DNA of 64,000 nt from DASZBR01 sp035943935 (GTDB lineage: Bacteria > Pseudomonadota > Gammaproteobacteria > DASZBR01): assembly GCA_035943935.1 (NCBI GenBank), contig DASZBR010000019.1, positions 62,001-126,000 of the forward strand, in the 5' to 3' direction. The notes below the pieces were generated by a model. It was not told the origin of the DNA. It worked only from the letters and a program-made list of their open reading frames with translations, and searched no databases. Positions 34,592 to 42,778 of the stretch are shown in pieces (the first letter of the stretch is position 1; each line of letters starts with the position of its first letter). A program made the position numbers and the translations under genes.

Positions 34592-35336
34592 GAGAATCCT
34601 TCCTTATCGATAACACAATACCACCGCCTAACAGTATAAGAGTCACGAGCAATGCAATCCAGGAGGGGATGTGAAAAAAGACTTTGCAGCCTATAAAAAT
34701 CAGTACCAATGCAAGTGCGTGTTGTAAATAACTGAATTTCTCGAGAACAGCATCCAACGCAAAGTACATCGACCGCAACCCAATCACTGCAAAAATATTA
34801 CTGGTGTAGACAATAAACGGATTGAGGGTAATGGCAAATACGGCAGGAACGCTATCCACAGCAAAAATTAAATCAGCAATATCGACTAATAAAATAAGCC
34901 ATAATAAATAATATTTTGAGTGGGGATGTAAATGCTTGCCAAAATATTTAAACAAAAAGCTGTTCTTAAAATTCTGTTTATTTTCTTTGGTAAAAAACAT
35001 TTTAAATCCGACCAAGATTAAAAATACCGCAAAGATATATAAAACCCAACTAAAATACGACAGTAAAACAATACCCGCTGAAATCATAATACCGCGCATC
35101 ACAATAACGCCAATTATCCCCCAAAATAAAATCTGGTTATGTAATTTTTTGGGAACCTGGAAATATTTAAATATTAAAGAAATAATAAATAAATTATCCA
35201 GCGATAAACTCAATTCGACAAAATAACTGGTGTAATAATTACTGGCATGTTGAGCGCCCATGGAATACAAAATCCACAAGCCAAAGAGAAGCGCGAGAGA
35301 AATATAAACAGCGGTGAGAACAAAACTTCTTTTCAC
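34566..35336 (-). CDS. TerC/Alx family membrane protein
   Basis: A 256-residue integral membrane protein of the TerC family with about seven helices. Conserved acidic motifs lie within helices: ELSLSLDNLFI near residue 45 and LVDIADLIFAVDSVPAVFAIT near residue 155, then SNIFAVIGLRSMYF. Family members are implicated in metal (manganese) export and tellurite resistance. The overlap with relA suggests one transcript. The preceding MFS gene is 4 bases away. Confidence 0.88.
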   Translation of the reverse strand: MKRSFVLTAVYISLALLFGLWILYSMGAQHASNYYTSYFVELSLSLDNLFIISLIFKYFQVPKKLHNQILFWGIIGVIVMRGIMISAGIVLLSYFSWVLYIFAVFLILVGFKMFFTKENKQNFKNSFLFKYFGKHLHPHSKYYLLWLILLVDIADLIFAVDSVPAVFAITLNPFIVYTSNIFAVIGLRSMYFALDAVLEKFSYLQHALALVLIFIGCKVFFHIPSWIALLVTLILLGGGIVLSIRKDSHGQTSNTH

Positions 35337-35340
35337 AGGT

Positions 35341-36633
35341 CTAACCTTCGACAGGTTTTACATCCGCATGGGTTTCCGGCATGAAATACATCAAGATTAT
35401 AGCCAAAATAAATCCAGCTGGTATGGCAAATAACGCATAATGATAATTTGAAAGGGAATATACGGGCGCATTATGTAATGTCGTTCCATCCCATTTGGAA
35501 TCTAATAACACACCAATTAACGGTTGGAAAATAACACCACCCACCATGACTAACATATTCGTAAATGCGATAGCAGTTCCGGATGCATCTTCAGGACTGA
35601 TTTCTCGGCCAATCGCAAAAACCAATGTTTCGACGGATGAAAACACGCCGAATAAAAATAATAAGCTATATAATTCTGTTTTAGAAAGATTTGGCACATA
35701 CACTAAAATAAATCCAATAATAGATGCCAATGCGGCGCCAATTAATAACGGCATACGACGTTGACGAATCGTATCAGAAATCCAACCAATGACAGGATTT
35801 CCAATCGCCATTCCCAAAAATACAAACGAAATAGCATGAGCCGCCGCTTCACGATTTAACCCATAGGCTGTTTTGAGAAATGGCACACCCCATAATTCTG
35901 CTAAAGCAGAAGCGGGTAAATACGTTAAAAGCCCAACGATACCCACGACCCAAATCAGCGGATTTTTAATCAAGACAAATACTTCCGGCCATAATTTTTT
36001 AAAGGTCATGTTAGACATCATGGGGCGAACTTGTGGAAGCGGATTTTTCGGACGGTCTCGCATCAATAAGAAAATCACCAAAGCAAGCACCAACCCAACA
36101 ATCGCAAAATCATAAATAGTATGGCGCCAACCATGAAAAGAGATCAGTTTGGAAATGACATCATCGCCGACCATGCCACCAATCATACCTAAGGTTGTCG
36201 TCAATCCTGCGGCTAACGCAAAGCGATTTTCGGGCAACCACGAACTGGCTAATTTCATGACTCCCACAAAAGCAAACGCAGAGCCAAACCCCGTCAGTAA
36301 CCGTGAATAACCTAAAGCCGAAGCGTGAGTTGCACTCGCAAACCAGAACGATCCAATCACACATAATAAACAGGCAAACACTAATAAGCGCCGAGGACCG
36401 TAACGATCCATCAATACGCCGACAGGTAACTGCATGGGAGTGTATATGTAGTAGTAATAGGCAACGAGGTTACCTAATGCTCCCGCATCGATGGTAAACG
36501 TCGACATCAAATTGCCCGTCATTACACTGGGCGACATCCGAAGGAGGTATTCGTAGCAATAAAAAAGCGCTCCCAGGCCACACATGAGCCAGGGAAGCGA
36601 TTTAGAGAGGAAAGGTTTCCGCTCGATGATCAT
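35341..36633 (-). CDS. MFS transporter
   Basis: A 430-residue major facilitator with 12 predicted helices. The loop 2-3 motif GVLMDRYGPRRLL and the SRLLTGFGSAFAFVG helix are typical. The N-terminal YLLRMSPSVMT and overall pattern resemble the anion:cation symporter-like MFS proteins abundant in Legionella and Coxiella. The substrate cannot be read from sequence. Its ATG overlaps the rpmE stop (ATGA), implying coupling. Confidence 0.87.
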   Translation of the reverse strand: MIIERKPFLSKSLPWLMCGLGALFYCYEYLLRMSPSVMTGNLMSTFTIDAGALGNLVAYYYYIYTPMQLPVGVLMDRYGPRRLLVFACLLCVIGSFWFASATHASALGYSRLLTGFGSAFAFVGVMKLASSWLPENRFALAAGLTTTLGMIGGMVGDDVISKLISFHGWRHTIYDFAIVGLVLALVIFLLMRDRPKNPLPQVRPMMSNMTFKKLWPEVFVLIKNPLIWVVGIVGLLTYLPASALAELWGVPFLKTAYGLNREAAAHAISFVFLGMAIGNPVIGWISDTIRQRRMPLLIGAALASIIGFILVYVPNLSKTELYSLLFLFGVFSSVETLVFAIGREISPEDASGTAIAFTNMLVMVGGVIFQPLIGVLLDSKWDGTTLHNAPVYSLSNYHYALFAIPAGFILAIILMYFMPETHADVKPVEG

Positions 36634-36863
36634 TCAGAATCAGCGCCGGCTTCTTTAGAGGATTCAGCATATTTGGCACGGAACTTCTTCAGACGGCCAC
36701 CCGCATCAGAAAGCTTTTGTTTACCCGTATAAAACGGATGACATTTACTGCAGACATCGATGTGCGAACTGTCTTTTTGCATCGTAGAGCCTACTTTGAC
36801 AACGTTTCCGCAACTGCAGGTAAACGCGACTTCATGGAAAGCAGGATGAGTTTCTTTTTTCAT
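36630..36863 (-). CDS. rpmE: Ribosomal protein L31 (zinc form)
   Basis: A 77-residue large-subunit protein. ATG 36863 gives the normal N-terminus MKKETHPAFHEV; the longer frame to 36986 only overlaps xthA. The zinc-binding cysteines FTCSCGN and DVCSKCHPFYTGKQ identify the C+ form. A short acidic tail (SSKEAGADSE) extends beyond the usual end. Confidence 0.95.
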   Translation of the reverse strand: MKKETHPAFHEVAFTCSCGNVVKVGSTMQKDSSHIDVCSKCHPFYTGKQKLSDAGGRLKKFRAKYAESSKEAGADSE

Positions 36864-36904
36864 GGCTAGTATCTCTTTTGCTCGTTTGTTTGGAAAAAAG
36901 CAGT

Positions 36905-37666
36905 CTAAACTACTCGCAAGGTTAAAACAACGGGGGCATGGTCTGAAGGCCGCTCCCAGCCACGAGGAAGCTTGTCTATGACACAACTTTCGCAGTTATT
37001 TTTAAGCCCTTCGCTGACTAATATATGGTCAATTCTAAGCCCAATATTTCTCCTAAAAGCGACAGCTCTATAGTCCCACCAACTGTAGCTTTTAGGCTCT
37101 TGGGGAAATAATCGAAAGCTGTCATGTAACCCTAATTCAGCAATTTCTTTTAACGCTTTCTTTTCGGGCTCACTGAACAATACTTTGTCTCGCCATAAAT
37201 CGGGCTCATAGACATCTTGATCTTCAGGCGCAATATTGAAGTCGCCTAATAAAATTAATTTGGGATATTGCTTGAGAGAATTTTCCAGATATGTTTTGAG
37301 TTGGGCTAACCAGTTGAGTTTGTATGGGTATTTTTGGGATTCAACCGCTTCGCCATTTGGAACATAAATATTCACCACCCGAACACCCTGAATCGTCACG
37401 GCTAATATTCTGCGTTGTTCATCTAGATCTGGCATCTCCGGATCGCTAATGTCAGCACGACTAATAACAGCCACGCCGTTATAGGTTTTTTGGCCACTAA
37501 AGCTCACGTGATAATTTAATTTCTTAAATATTTCCACCGGAAAATCTTTATCTTCCATTTTTAATTCTTGCAAAGCCAAAACATCTGGATTTTCTTTTTC
37601 CAGCCATTCGAGTATATGAGGCAATCGTACACGGAGAGAATTAATATTCCATGTTGCTATCTTCAT
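36905..37666 (-). CDS. xthA: Exodeoxyribonuclease III
   Basis: A 253-residue AP endonuclease/3'-5' exonuclease of the EEP fold for base excision repair. The start MKIATWNINSLRVRL, catalytic Glu in LALQELKMED, the LLGDFNIAPED loop and the terminal SDHAPVVLTL are all present. ATG 37666 overlaps the alr stop by 4 bases (ATGA), so expression is likely coupled to alr. Confidence 0.95.
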   Translation of the reverse strand: MKIATWNINSLRVRLPHILEWLEKENPDVLALQELKMEDKDFPVEIFKKLNYHVSFSGQKTYNGVAVISRADISDPEMPDLDEQRRILAVTIQGVRVVNIYVPNGEAVESQKYPYKLNWLAQLKTYLENSLKQYPKLILLGDFNIAPEDQDVYEPDLWRDKVLFSEPEKKALKEIAELGLHDSFRLFPQEPKSYSWWDYRAVAFRRNIGLRIDHILVSEGLKNNCESCVIDKLPRGWERPSDHAPVVLTLRVV

Positions 37667-38706
37667 GCGCTGCCCAACGGGGCATTGCACAATAATTCAT
37701 AAGCACTGGTTGCCGTATTTTCAGCGACTTTTTCTATCGGCAATCCATTACCCCACAAAGTAACTGTATCGCCAATTTTTGGATTTTTAATATTTTTTAA
37801 ATTAACCATGAGCATATCCATTGAAACTCTTCCCACCACTTCTGTTTCTATTCCATTAATTAAAATGGGTGTGCCGTTTTTAGCATGTCGTGGATAACCC
37901 AATCCATACCCAACTCCCACCACGCCCACCAACATATCTTCAGGACAAATATACATTCGGTTATAACCAATCGCATCACCGGCTTTTTGTTGTCGCAGTG
38001 CAATTAATACGGATTGCCATGTCATGACAGGTTTCAATTCAAAATCCAAGCCAGTGGTATTTGAAAACGGAGAAACTCCATACAACATTAATCCGGGACG
38101 AACCCAATCTGCATGCGATTCTTTCCACCCTAAAATTCCTGCGGAATGCGCTAATGATTTTTCGGTATTGATGTTAATACGATTAAAAATAGCCATCTGA
38201 TCTTGTGTCAGAGGATTTTCTACTTCATCCGCGCACGAAAAATGCGTTAATAAAATAACAGAATAATTTTTGAGGATGGCATAAATCGCTTCCACATCGT
38301 TAGGATGAAATCCTAATCGGTTCATGCCCGTGTTGACTTTAAGCCAAATATTTAATGTAGCAGGCTTCGCCGCTTGAATTAATTTCACTTGCTCCAGATC
38401 ATGTACAACAATATCAATATTACATTCTATCGCTGCGTTTAATTCCTCAGCGGTATAGACACCCCGCAATAAGACGATTTTTTGCTTAATTCCTGCTTTG
38501 CGTAATATCAGCGCATCCGATAATAGCGCAACCCCAAAACCATCGGATGCTTTTAAAATATTTGCCGCCCATAACATGCCATGACCGTACGCATTGGATT
38601 TAATCATGGATAATACGTTGGACTGAGGCGCGTAACTTTTTACGACAGAAAAATTATGGAGTAAAGCCGCTTCATCAAGCTGGAGCGTAGAATGTTGCAT
38701 TTTCAT
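37663..38706 (-). CDS. alr: Alanine racemase
   Basis: A 347-residue PLP enzyme interconverting L- and D-alanine for peptidoglycan. The PLP lysine lies in MIKSNAYGHGM near residue 37. The second-site tyrosine region VGVGYGLGYPRHAKNG and GRVSMDMLMVNL are typical. The 5' end overlaps dnaB by 32 bases; the ATG at 38700 is an alternative start. dnaB-alr adjacency is conserved in gammaproteobacteria. Confidence 0.95.
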   Translation of the reverse strand: MKMQHSTLQLDEAALLHNFSVVKSYAPQSNVLSMIKSNAYGHGMLWAANILKASDGFGVALLSDALILRKAGIKQKIVLLRGVYTAEELNAAIECNIDIVVHDLEQVKLIQAAKPATLNIWLKVNTGMNRLGFHPNDVEAIYAILKNYSVILLTHFSCADEVENPLTQDQMAIFNRININTEKSLAHSAGILGWKESHADWVRPGLMLYGVSPFSNTTGLDFELKPVMTWQSVLIALRQQKAGDAIGYNRMYICPEDMLVGVVGVGYGLGYPRHAKNGTPILINGIETEVVGRVSMDMLMVNLKNIKNPKIGDTVTLWGNGLPIEKVAENTATSAYELLCNAPLGSA

Positions 38707-40078
38707 TCAAGAAATTCTCAAATCGAGTATATTTGCCCAAGAAAGTTAATTTTACTTTACCAATGGGGCCGTTACGTTGTTTCGCGATAATAATTTCTGC
38801 GATACCTTTATCACGTGATTCTGGATTATAGACTTCATCACGGTAAATAAAAATAATAATATCCGCATCTTGTTCGATAGCACCCGATTCGCGCAAATCT
38901 GACATGATGGGTCTTTTATCTGGACGCTGCTCCAAACCACGATTTAATTGTGAAAGCGCAACCACGGGCGTACTTAATTCTTTCGCTAATGCTTTTAAAG
39001 AACGGGAAATTTCTGAAATTTCACCCACGCGATTTTCTCTAAATCCGGGCGATTGCATTAATTGCAAATAATCCACGACGATTAATCCAATCTGGCCATG
39101 CTCACGCATAATACGTCGTGCGCGCGTACGCATTTCATTTGGACTTAATGCCGGAGAGTCATCAATAAATAATTTGGTTTCTGACAACATGCTGACCGCA
39201 GATTGAATGCGTGGCCAATCTTCATTTTCTAATTTACCGGATCTCACTCGATGCTGATCAATGCGACCTAAAGAAGACATCATACGCAGTGCGAGAGATT
39301 CGCCGGGCATTTCCATACTGAATACTAAAACGGGCATGCCGCTTTTTATAGCCGCATGCTCAGCAATATTCATGGCGAAAGTTGTTTTTCCCATCGAGGG
39401 TCGACCAGCAACAATCACGAGATCCGCTTTTTGTAATCCCGAGGTCATTTCATCGAGATCTTTATAACCCGTTGAAATTCCCGTAATCACTTCATCAGAA
39501 TGATAAAGCTTATCCACATGTTGAACGGCTTTATTTAATAAACCGTCAATACGAACAGGACCACCGCCGTGCATTTTTTGCGATTCAGCAATTTGAAAAA
39601 CGGTACGCTCGGCTTCATCCAATAAATCACCGGCTTTTTTATCCGTCGGTGCATAAGCGCTTTCTATGATTGTCGAACCGGCACCAATTAATTGTCTTAA
39701 AATAGATTTTTCGCGAACAATATCCGCATAGGCGTGAATATTGGCAGCACTGGGAGTATTTTTAGCGAGTTCAAATAAAATAACATCGCCGCCCACCGCT
39801 TCTAATTGGCCTTGTGATTTTAACGCTTCTGCAACAGTCAGAACGTCGAAGGGATGATTGCGGTGTGCGAGATTTTCAAGAACACCATAAATAATACGGT
39901 GTTGAGCGAGATAAAAATCATGGGGTTTGAGAACTTCGTTAATACGTTCCCAGGCCATATTTTCTAACATCAAACCGCCTAACACAGATTGTTCCGCTTC
40001 GATTGAATGCGGTGCAATTTTGAGATAGGCGGTTGAGGTATCTCTAGCGGTATCTTTATCCGGGGATTTTCGTTTCAT
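38675..40078 (-). CDS. dnaB: Replicative DNA helicase DnaB
   Basis: A 467-residue hexameric helicase. The N-terminal domain has SIEAEQSVLGGLML and the RecA-like domain has Walker A VIVAGRPSMGKTTFAMN, GLIVVDYLQLM (Walker B), SQLNRGLEQRPDKRPIMSDLRESGAIEQD and FIYRDEVYNP. It lies 9 bases after rplI and leads into alr-xthA, forming one block with the ribosomal genes. Confidence 0.97.
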   Translation of the reverse strand: MKRKSPDKDTARDTSTAYLKIAPHSIEAEQSVLGGLMLENMAWERINEVLKPHDFYLAQHRIIYGVLENLAHRNHPFDVLTVAEALKSQGQLEAVGGDVILFELAKNTPSAANIHAYADIVREKSILRQLIGAGSTIIESAYAPTDKKAGDLLDEAERTVFQIAESQKMHGGGPVRIDGLLNKAVQHVDKLYHSDEVITGISTGYKDLDEMTSGLQKADLVIVAGRPSMGKTTFAMNIAEHAAIKSGMPVLVFSMEMPGESLALRMMSSLGRIDQHRVRSGKLENEDWPRIQSAVSMLSETKLFIDDSPALSPNEMRTRARRIMREHGQIGLIVVDYLQLMQSPGFRENRVGEISEISRSLKALAKELSTPVVALSQLNRGLEQRPDKRPIMSDLRESGAIEQDADIIIFIYRDEVYNPESRDKGIAEIIIAKQRNGPIGKVKLTFLGKYTRFENFLNENATFYAPA

Positions 40079-40087
40079 CCATGAATA

Positions 40088-40543
40088 TTACGCCGGCTCT
40101 GGAACAACAACAACTTTAATTGTTGAAGTCACATCGCTGTGTAAAAACAAATGAAGTTCGTACTCGCCAACATGACGAATAGGACCGGTAGGCATTTTAA
40201 TTTCGCTTTTATGAATTTCAATGCCCGCTTTCTTCATTGCTTCTGCCACTTCATGAATACCGACGGAACCGTACAATTTACCTTCTTCAGCGACTTTCGC
40301 ATGAATCGTAACAACGCCTGACGCGCTAATTTTATCCGCACGTTGTTGCGCTGCTTTCAATAATTCACCTTCACGTTTTTCAAGATCAGCACGTTGTGCT
40401 TCAAATTTCGCGCGATTTGCATCGTTTGCGGTAACTGCTTTACGTTGGGGTAATAAGTAATTGCGAGCAAAGCCTGCTTTAACTTTAACCATTTCGCCGA
40501 GAGCGCCGACGTTACGAATTTTTTCAAGTAAGATAACTTCCAT
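40088..40543 (-). CDS. rplI: Ribosomal protein L9
   Basis: A 151-residue large-subunit protein. The N-terminal rRNA-binding domain MEVILLEKIRNVGALGEMVKVKAGFARNYLLPQ-type sequence is standard (here split only for brevity), followed by the long helix and the C-terminal domain with EEGKLYGSVG. It follows rpsR by 18 bases. Confidence 0.97.
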   Translation of the reverse strand: MEVILLEKIRNVGALGEMVKVKAGFARNYLLPQRKAVTANDANRAKFEAQRADLEKREGELLKAAQQRADKISASGVVTIHAKVAEEGKLYGSVGIHEVAEAMKKAGIEIHKSEIKMPTGPIRHVGEYELHLFLHSDVTSTIKVVVVPEPA

Positions 40544-40561
40544 TGGAATAGTGCCTCTTTA

Positions 40562-40816
40562 TCAATAATAGTTTTCGTGACGATCGCAATAAGGCAGTAA
40601 GCCCAAGAAGCGCGCACGTTTAATCGCTAAGGACAGCTGACGTTGATAGCGTGCTTTTGTCCAGGTAATACGGCTAGGAACGATTTTAGCGGTTTCGGTG
40701 ATATAGCCTTTTAATACGCCAATATCTTTATAATCAATCTGATCAACGCCTTCAGCGGTAAATCGGCAATATTTTTTACGACGGAAATTACGAACGGGAC
40801 CTGCTGGTGCTGCCAT
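40562..40816 (-). CDS. rpsR: Ribosomal protein S18
   Basis: An 84-residue small-subunit protein: RRKKYCRFTAEGVDQIDYKD, VPSRITWTKARYQRQLS and RARFLGLLPYCDRH are diagnostic. The alternative frame across 40357-40617 is a shadow. It lies 2 bases after rpsF; priB, which intervenes in E. coli, is absent. Confidence 0.97.
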   Translation of the reverse strand: MAAPAGPVRNFRRKKYCRFTAEGVDQIDYKDIGVLKGYITETAKIVPSRITWTKARYQRQLSLAIKRARFLGLLPYCDRHENYY

Positions 40817-40818
40817 GA

Positions 40819-41214
40819 TTATGCCTCCTCGCTGGATGATGCTGGTGCTGCGGCTACCGGATTTTCTTCCGGCTCGCGGTTCTCTTCTTTGCTCTTTACG
40901 AGTGGCGAAGGTTCTGTAATCGCTCTATCACAACGAAGCACTAAATTTCGAATAATGGCGTCGTTGAATTTGAAGTTTTCTTTGATGTCTTCCAAGGTTT
41001 TGGAATCACATTCTATATTCATTAAAATATAGTGTGCTTTATGGACTTTGTTAATGGGATACGCCAATTGACGGCGGCCCCAGTCTTCAAAGCGGTGAAT
41101 TTTGCCTTTGGATTGGCTGATCATGCCTTTGTAGCGTTCAACCATTGCGTTGACTTGTTCGCTACGGTCAGGATGGACCATAAACACTATTTCATAGTGT
41201 CTCATTGTTGTCAT
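40819..41214 (-). CDS. rpsF: Ribosomal protein S6
   Basis: A 131-residue small-subunit protein: MRHYEIVFMVHPD, the WGRRQLAYPINK strand and IRNLVLRCD. An acidic Glu-rich tail follows, as in many S6 proteins. ATG 41214 has AAGGGG 7 bases upstream; ATG 41205 is an alternative. It starts the rpsF-rpsR-rplI-dnaB-alr-xthA block under the promoter at 41280-41308. Confidence 0.96.
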   Translation of the reverse strand: MTTMRHYEIVFMVHPDRSEQVNAMVERYKGMISQSKGKIHRFEDWGRRQLAYPINKVHKAHYILMNIECDSKTLEDIKENFKFNDAIIRNLVLRCDRAITEPSPLVKSKEENREPEENPVAAAPASSSEEA

Positions 41215-41235
41215 AACTGCCCCTTATGGATTAAA

Positions 41236-41258
41236 GCTTGCGGTCTAGGCCGTCAAGC
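41236..41258 (-). promoter_or_regulatory. Leader hairpin upstream of rpsF (possible S6:S18 autoregulatory site)
   Basis: On the minus strand GCTTG-A-CGG and CCG-CAAGC pair around a CCTAGA loop, within the roughly 60-nt leader. Autoregulation of rpsF operons by an S6:S18 complex binding a leader hairpin is known; this hairpin occupies the right place, but the binding motif was not proven here. Confidence 0.4.
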
Positions 41259-41279
41259 AAGGATGTTAAAAGAGGCCGA

Positions 41280-41308
41280 AGTATAGCGATCTGGCGGGGT
41301 TGATGCAA
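41280..41308 (-). promoter_or_regulatory. Sigma-70 promoter of the rpsF operon
   Basis: On the minus strand TTGCAT (41308-41303), 17 bases, TATACT (41285-41280). Transcription would start near 41273, giving a leader of about 60 nt. Confidence 0.75.
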
Positions 41309-41447
41309 TATCTATTGTAAATTACAGGGTTTTTGCAACCTCCCTCATCCCACTGGTAGGGGCGACGCTTACAACGCCCGGTAAGGGTTGTTAATAAAAC
41401 CTTATATATGCAAACCTACCGACATTACAGAGCAAGGAAAATAACGT

Positions 41448-41984
41448 ATGGATGAAAATATCTCCGACAATATTCAATCAGCCTATGAGTTGGCAGAACA
41501 TTATCATGATGAAGACGACACGATAAATGCAGAGAAATGGGCTTTAAAAGCCATGGAATTGGGGGGTGAAAATAAAGCACCACAGCTTCTGGCGAAAATT
41601 GCGCTTGAAACAAAATCAAAAAGCTCTGCAATAACATTAGCCTCCTACTTTTTTAAAGAACACAAAGATTTTGAGAAAGCACTGGTTTGGGCAAACATTG
41701 CTATCAAATTTGGCAGTGAAAGTGTAGCGCCTCAACTACTCGAAAAAATAGCGCTTGAAACAAAATCAAAAGATATTGCATTCAAGTTGGCCCTTTATTA
41801 TTTGAAACGCAGCGATGTCGTTAACGCTAAACGCTTGGCTGAAAAAGCCATTGAATTTCACAGTCAATCTGCTGTTAAGCTTCTTGTTGTAATTGAGGCC
41901 CATCGACAAGGCCTACTACTCCAAGAGGAAGTACGTGAGATAAATCGGGAAATGGGCTTGCATAATTCAAAAATGGCCTTATAA
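41448..41984 (+). CDS. Helical repeat protein (TPR/Sel1-like, three repeats)
   Basis: A 178-residue protein with three tandem repeats of about 48 residues: AYELAEHYHDEDDTINAEKW, AITLASYFFKEHKDFEKALVW and AFKLALYYLKRSDVVNAKRL, each followed by an APQLL-KIALETKSK or equivalent helix. The pattern is an alpha-solenoid related to TPR/Sel1. AAGGAA lies 8 bases before the ATG. The upstream region carries TTAATAAAACCTT (41391-41403), half of the palindromic promoter motif found before two other unknown genes. It forms an accessory cluster with the F-box gene. The function is unknown; a scaffold or effector is possible. Confidence 0.7.
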   Translation: MDENISDNIQSAYELAEHYHDEDDTINAEKWALKAMELGGENKAPQLLAKIALETKSKSSAITLASYFFKEHKDFEKALVWANIAIKFGSESVAPQLLEKIALETKSKDIAFKLALYYLKRSDVVNAKRLAEKAIEFHSQSAVKLLVVIEAHRQGLLLQEEVREINREMGLHNSKMAL

Positions 41985-42025
41985 TCAGCCGGTTTGTTCA
42001 TGAAATCCTAAAAGAGATACTAATC

Positions 42026-42625
42026 ATGCATGGCGAAAATACTGAAATAACACCAAAACACCTGTGGCAAAACCTCCCTGATGATGTTGTAAAAACAGCC
42101 ATTCTTCCCCGTTTACCTAATAAAAGTCTTCGCACATTCGCATGGCATTGCAAAACAGGTAGACGATTAGTAACGGCTTATGCTCAACATCTTTTTCTCT
42201 TAAACTCGACCACTGCTTCCAGTCAAAGAAGAACCTGTACGGCGATTAACGCACTTGAAAAATTCCCATTTTCTGATTTTAATCACATACAAAATTTAAG
42301 TCTTTTTTTAGGGGTAGTGATTACGCCAGATTTCCATCCTGCGTTTAAATACTTAGCCCTTTGTTACTTTGCCACAAGCGCTATGGGCGTGAACCCAAAT
42401 TATTGTCGAAATGTTTATCGACTCCACATCATGTCACATCAACCCTTGGATACGCTTAAACATGAACTGGACATGCCATGGAATGCAGCCTGGGGAGAAG
42501 AGTTACTCGCGTTGGCAAGAGAATGTAAAAACGTAACAGCCTTTGAATTTATTCAGCGAAAAATGCATCCACAGCTCGATATGACGGCGGTAAAATCTGA
42601 TGGCCCCACCATGGCTCATGGATAG
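42026..42625 (+). CDS. F-box-domain protein (candidate host ubiquitin-ligase adaptor)
   Basis: A 199-residue protein. Residues about 15-50 (LWQNLPDDVVKTAILPRLPN, KSLRTFAWHCKTGRRLV) match the F-box consensus: LP-DV, IL-RL, KSL, then a late C-R-R pattern. F-box domains bind Skp1 in eukaryotic SCF ubiquitin ligases; bacterial versions are known mainly as translocated effectors in Legionella, Agrobacterium and relatives. The rest is a helical, His/Cys-containing region without recognised repeats. The gene follows the three-repeat protein by 41 bases on the same strand. A GC-rich repeat begins soon after its stop and may have shortened it. Confidence 0.7.
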   Translation: MHGENTEITPKHLWQNLPDDVVKTAILPRLPNKSLRTFAWHCKTGRRLVTAYAQHLFLLNSTTASSQRRTCTAINALEKFPFSDFNHIQNLSLFLGVVITPDFHPAFKYLALCYFATSAMGVNPNYCRNVYRLHIMSHQPLDTLKHELDMPWNAAWGEELLALARECKNVTAFEFIQRKMHPQLDMTAVKSDGPTMAHG

Positions 42626-42651
42626 GATTCTGCTGCGATCCGGACTGCAGG

Positions 42652-42696
42652 CCCGTTAGAACGGGGATCCTTCGACTCGCTACGCTCGCTCAGGAC
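42652..42696. repeat. Intergenic repeat with hairpins
   Basis: CCCGT-TAGA-ACGGG forms a hairpin (42652-42665), followed by a segment starting GGATCCTTCGACTCGCTACG and ending CTCAGGACG (42664-42696). It resembles a diverged relative of the dispersed repeat (TCCTTCG to TCAGGA). It lies between the F-box gene and the promoter of the next gene. Confidence 0.5.
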
Positions 42697-42707
42697 GCCT
42701 TCGGCGC

Positions 42708-42739
42708 TTAATAAAACCTTAAGGTTTCCCCTGTATAAT
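42708..42739 (+). promoter_or_regulatory. Promoter with 14-bp palindrome before the 42779 gene
   Basis: TTAATA, then the palindrome AAACCTTAAGGTTT (42714-42727), 6 bases, then TATAAT (42734-42739). The same layout precedes the TPR gene at 9611. The palindrome occupies the space where the -35/spacer should be, suggesting control by a dimeric regulator. Confidence 0.6.
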
Positions 42740-42778
42740 GCCCCGAGTCGGTTATTTTCATAAAGAGGGGTTTATACA

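Noticed and set aside
41341..41390. GGGCG/CGCCC hairpin between rpsF and the 41448 gene considered as a terminator
   Set aside because: No T-run on either side and no gene ends here; it may be a fragment of another intergenic repeat but evidence is thin.
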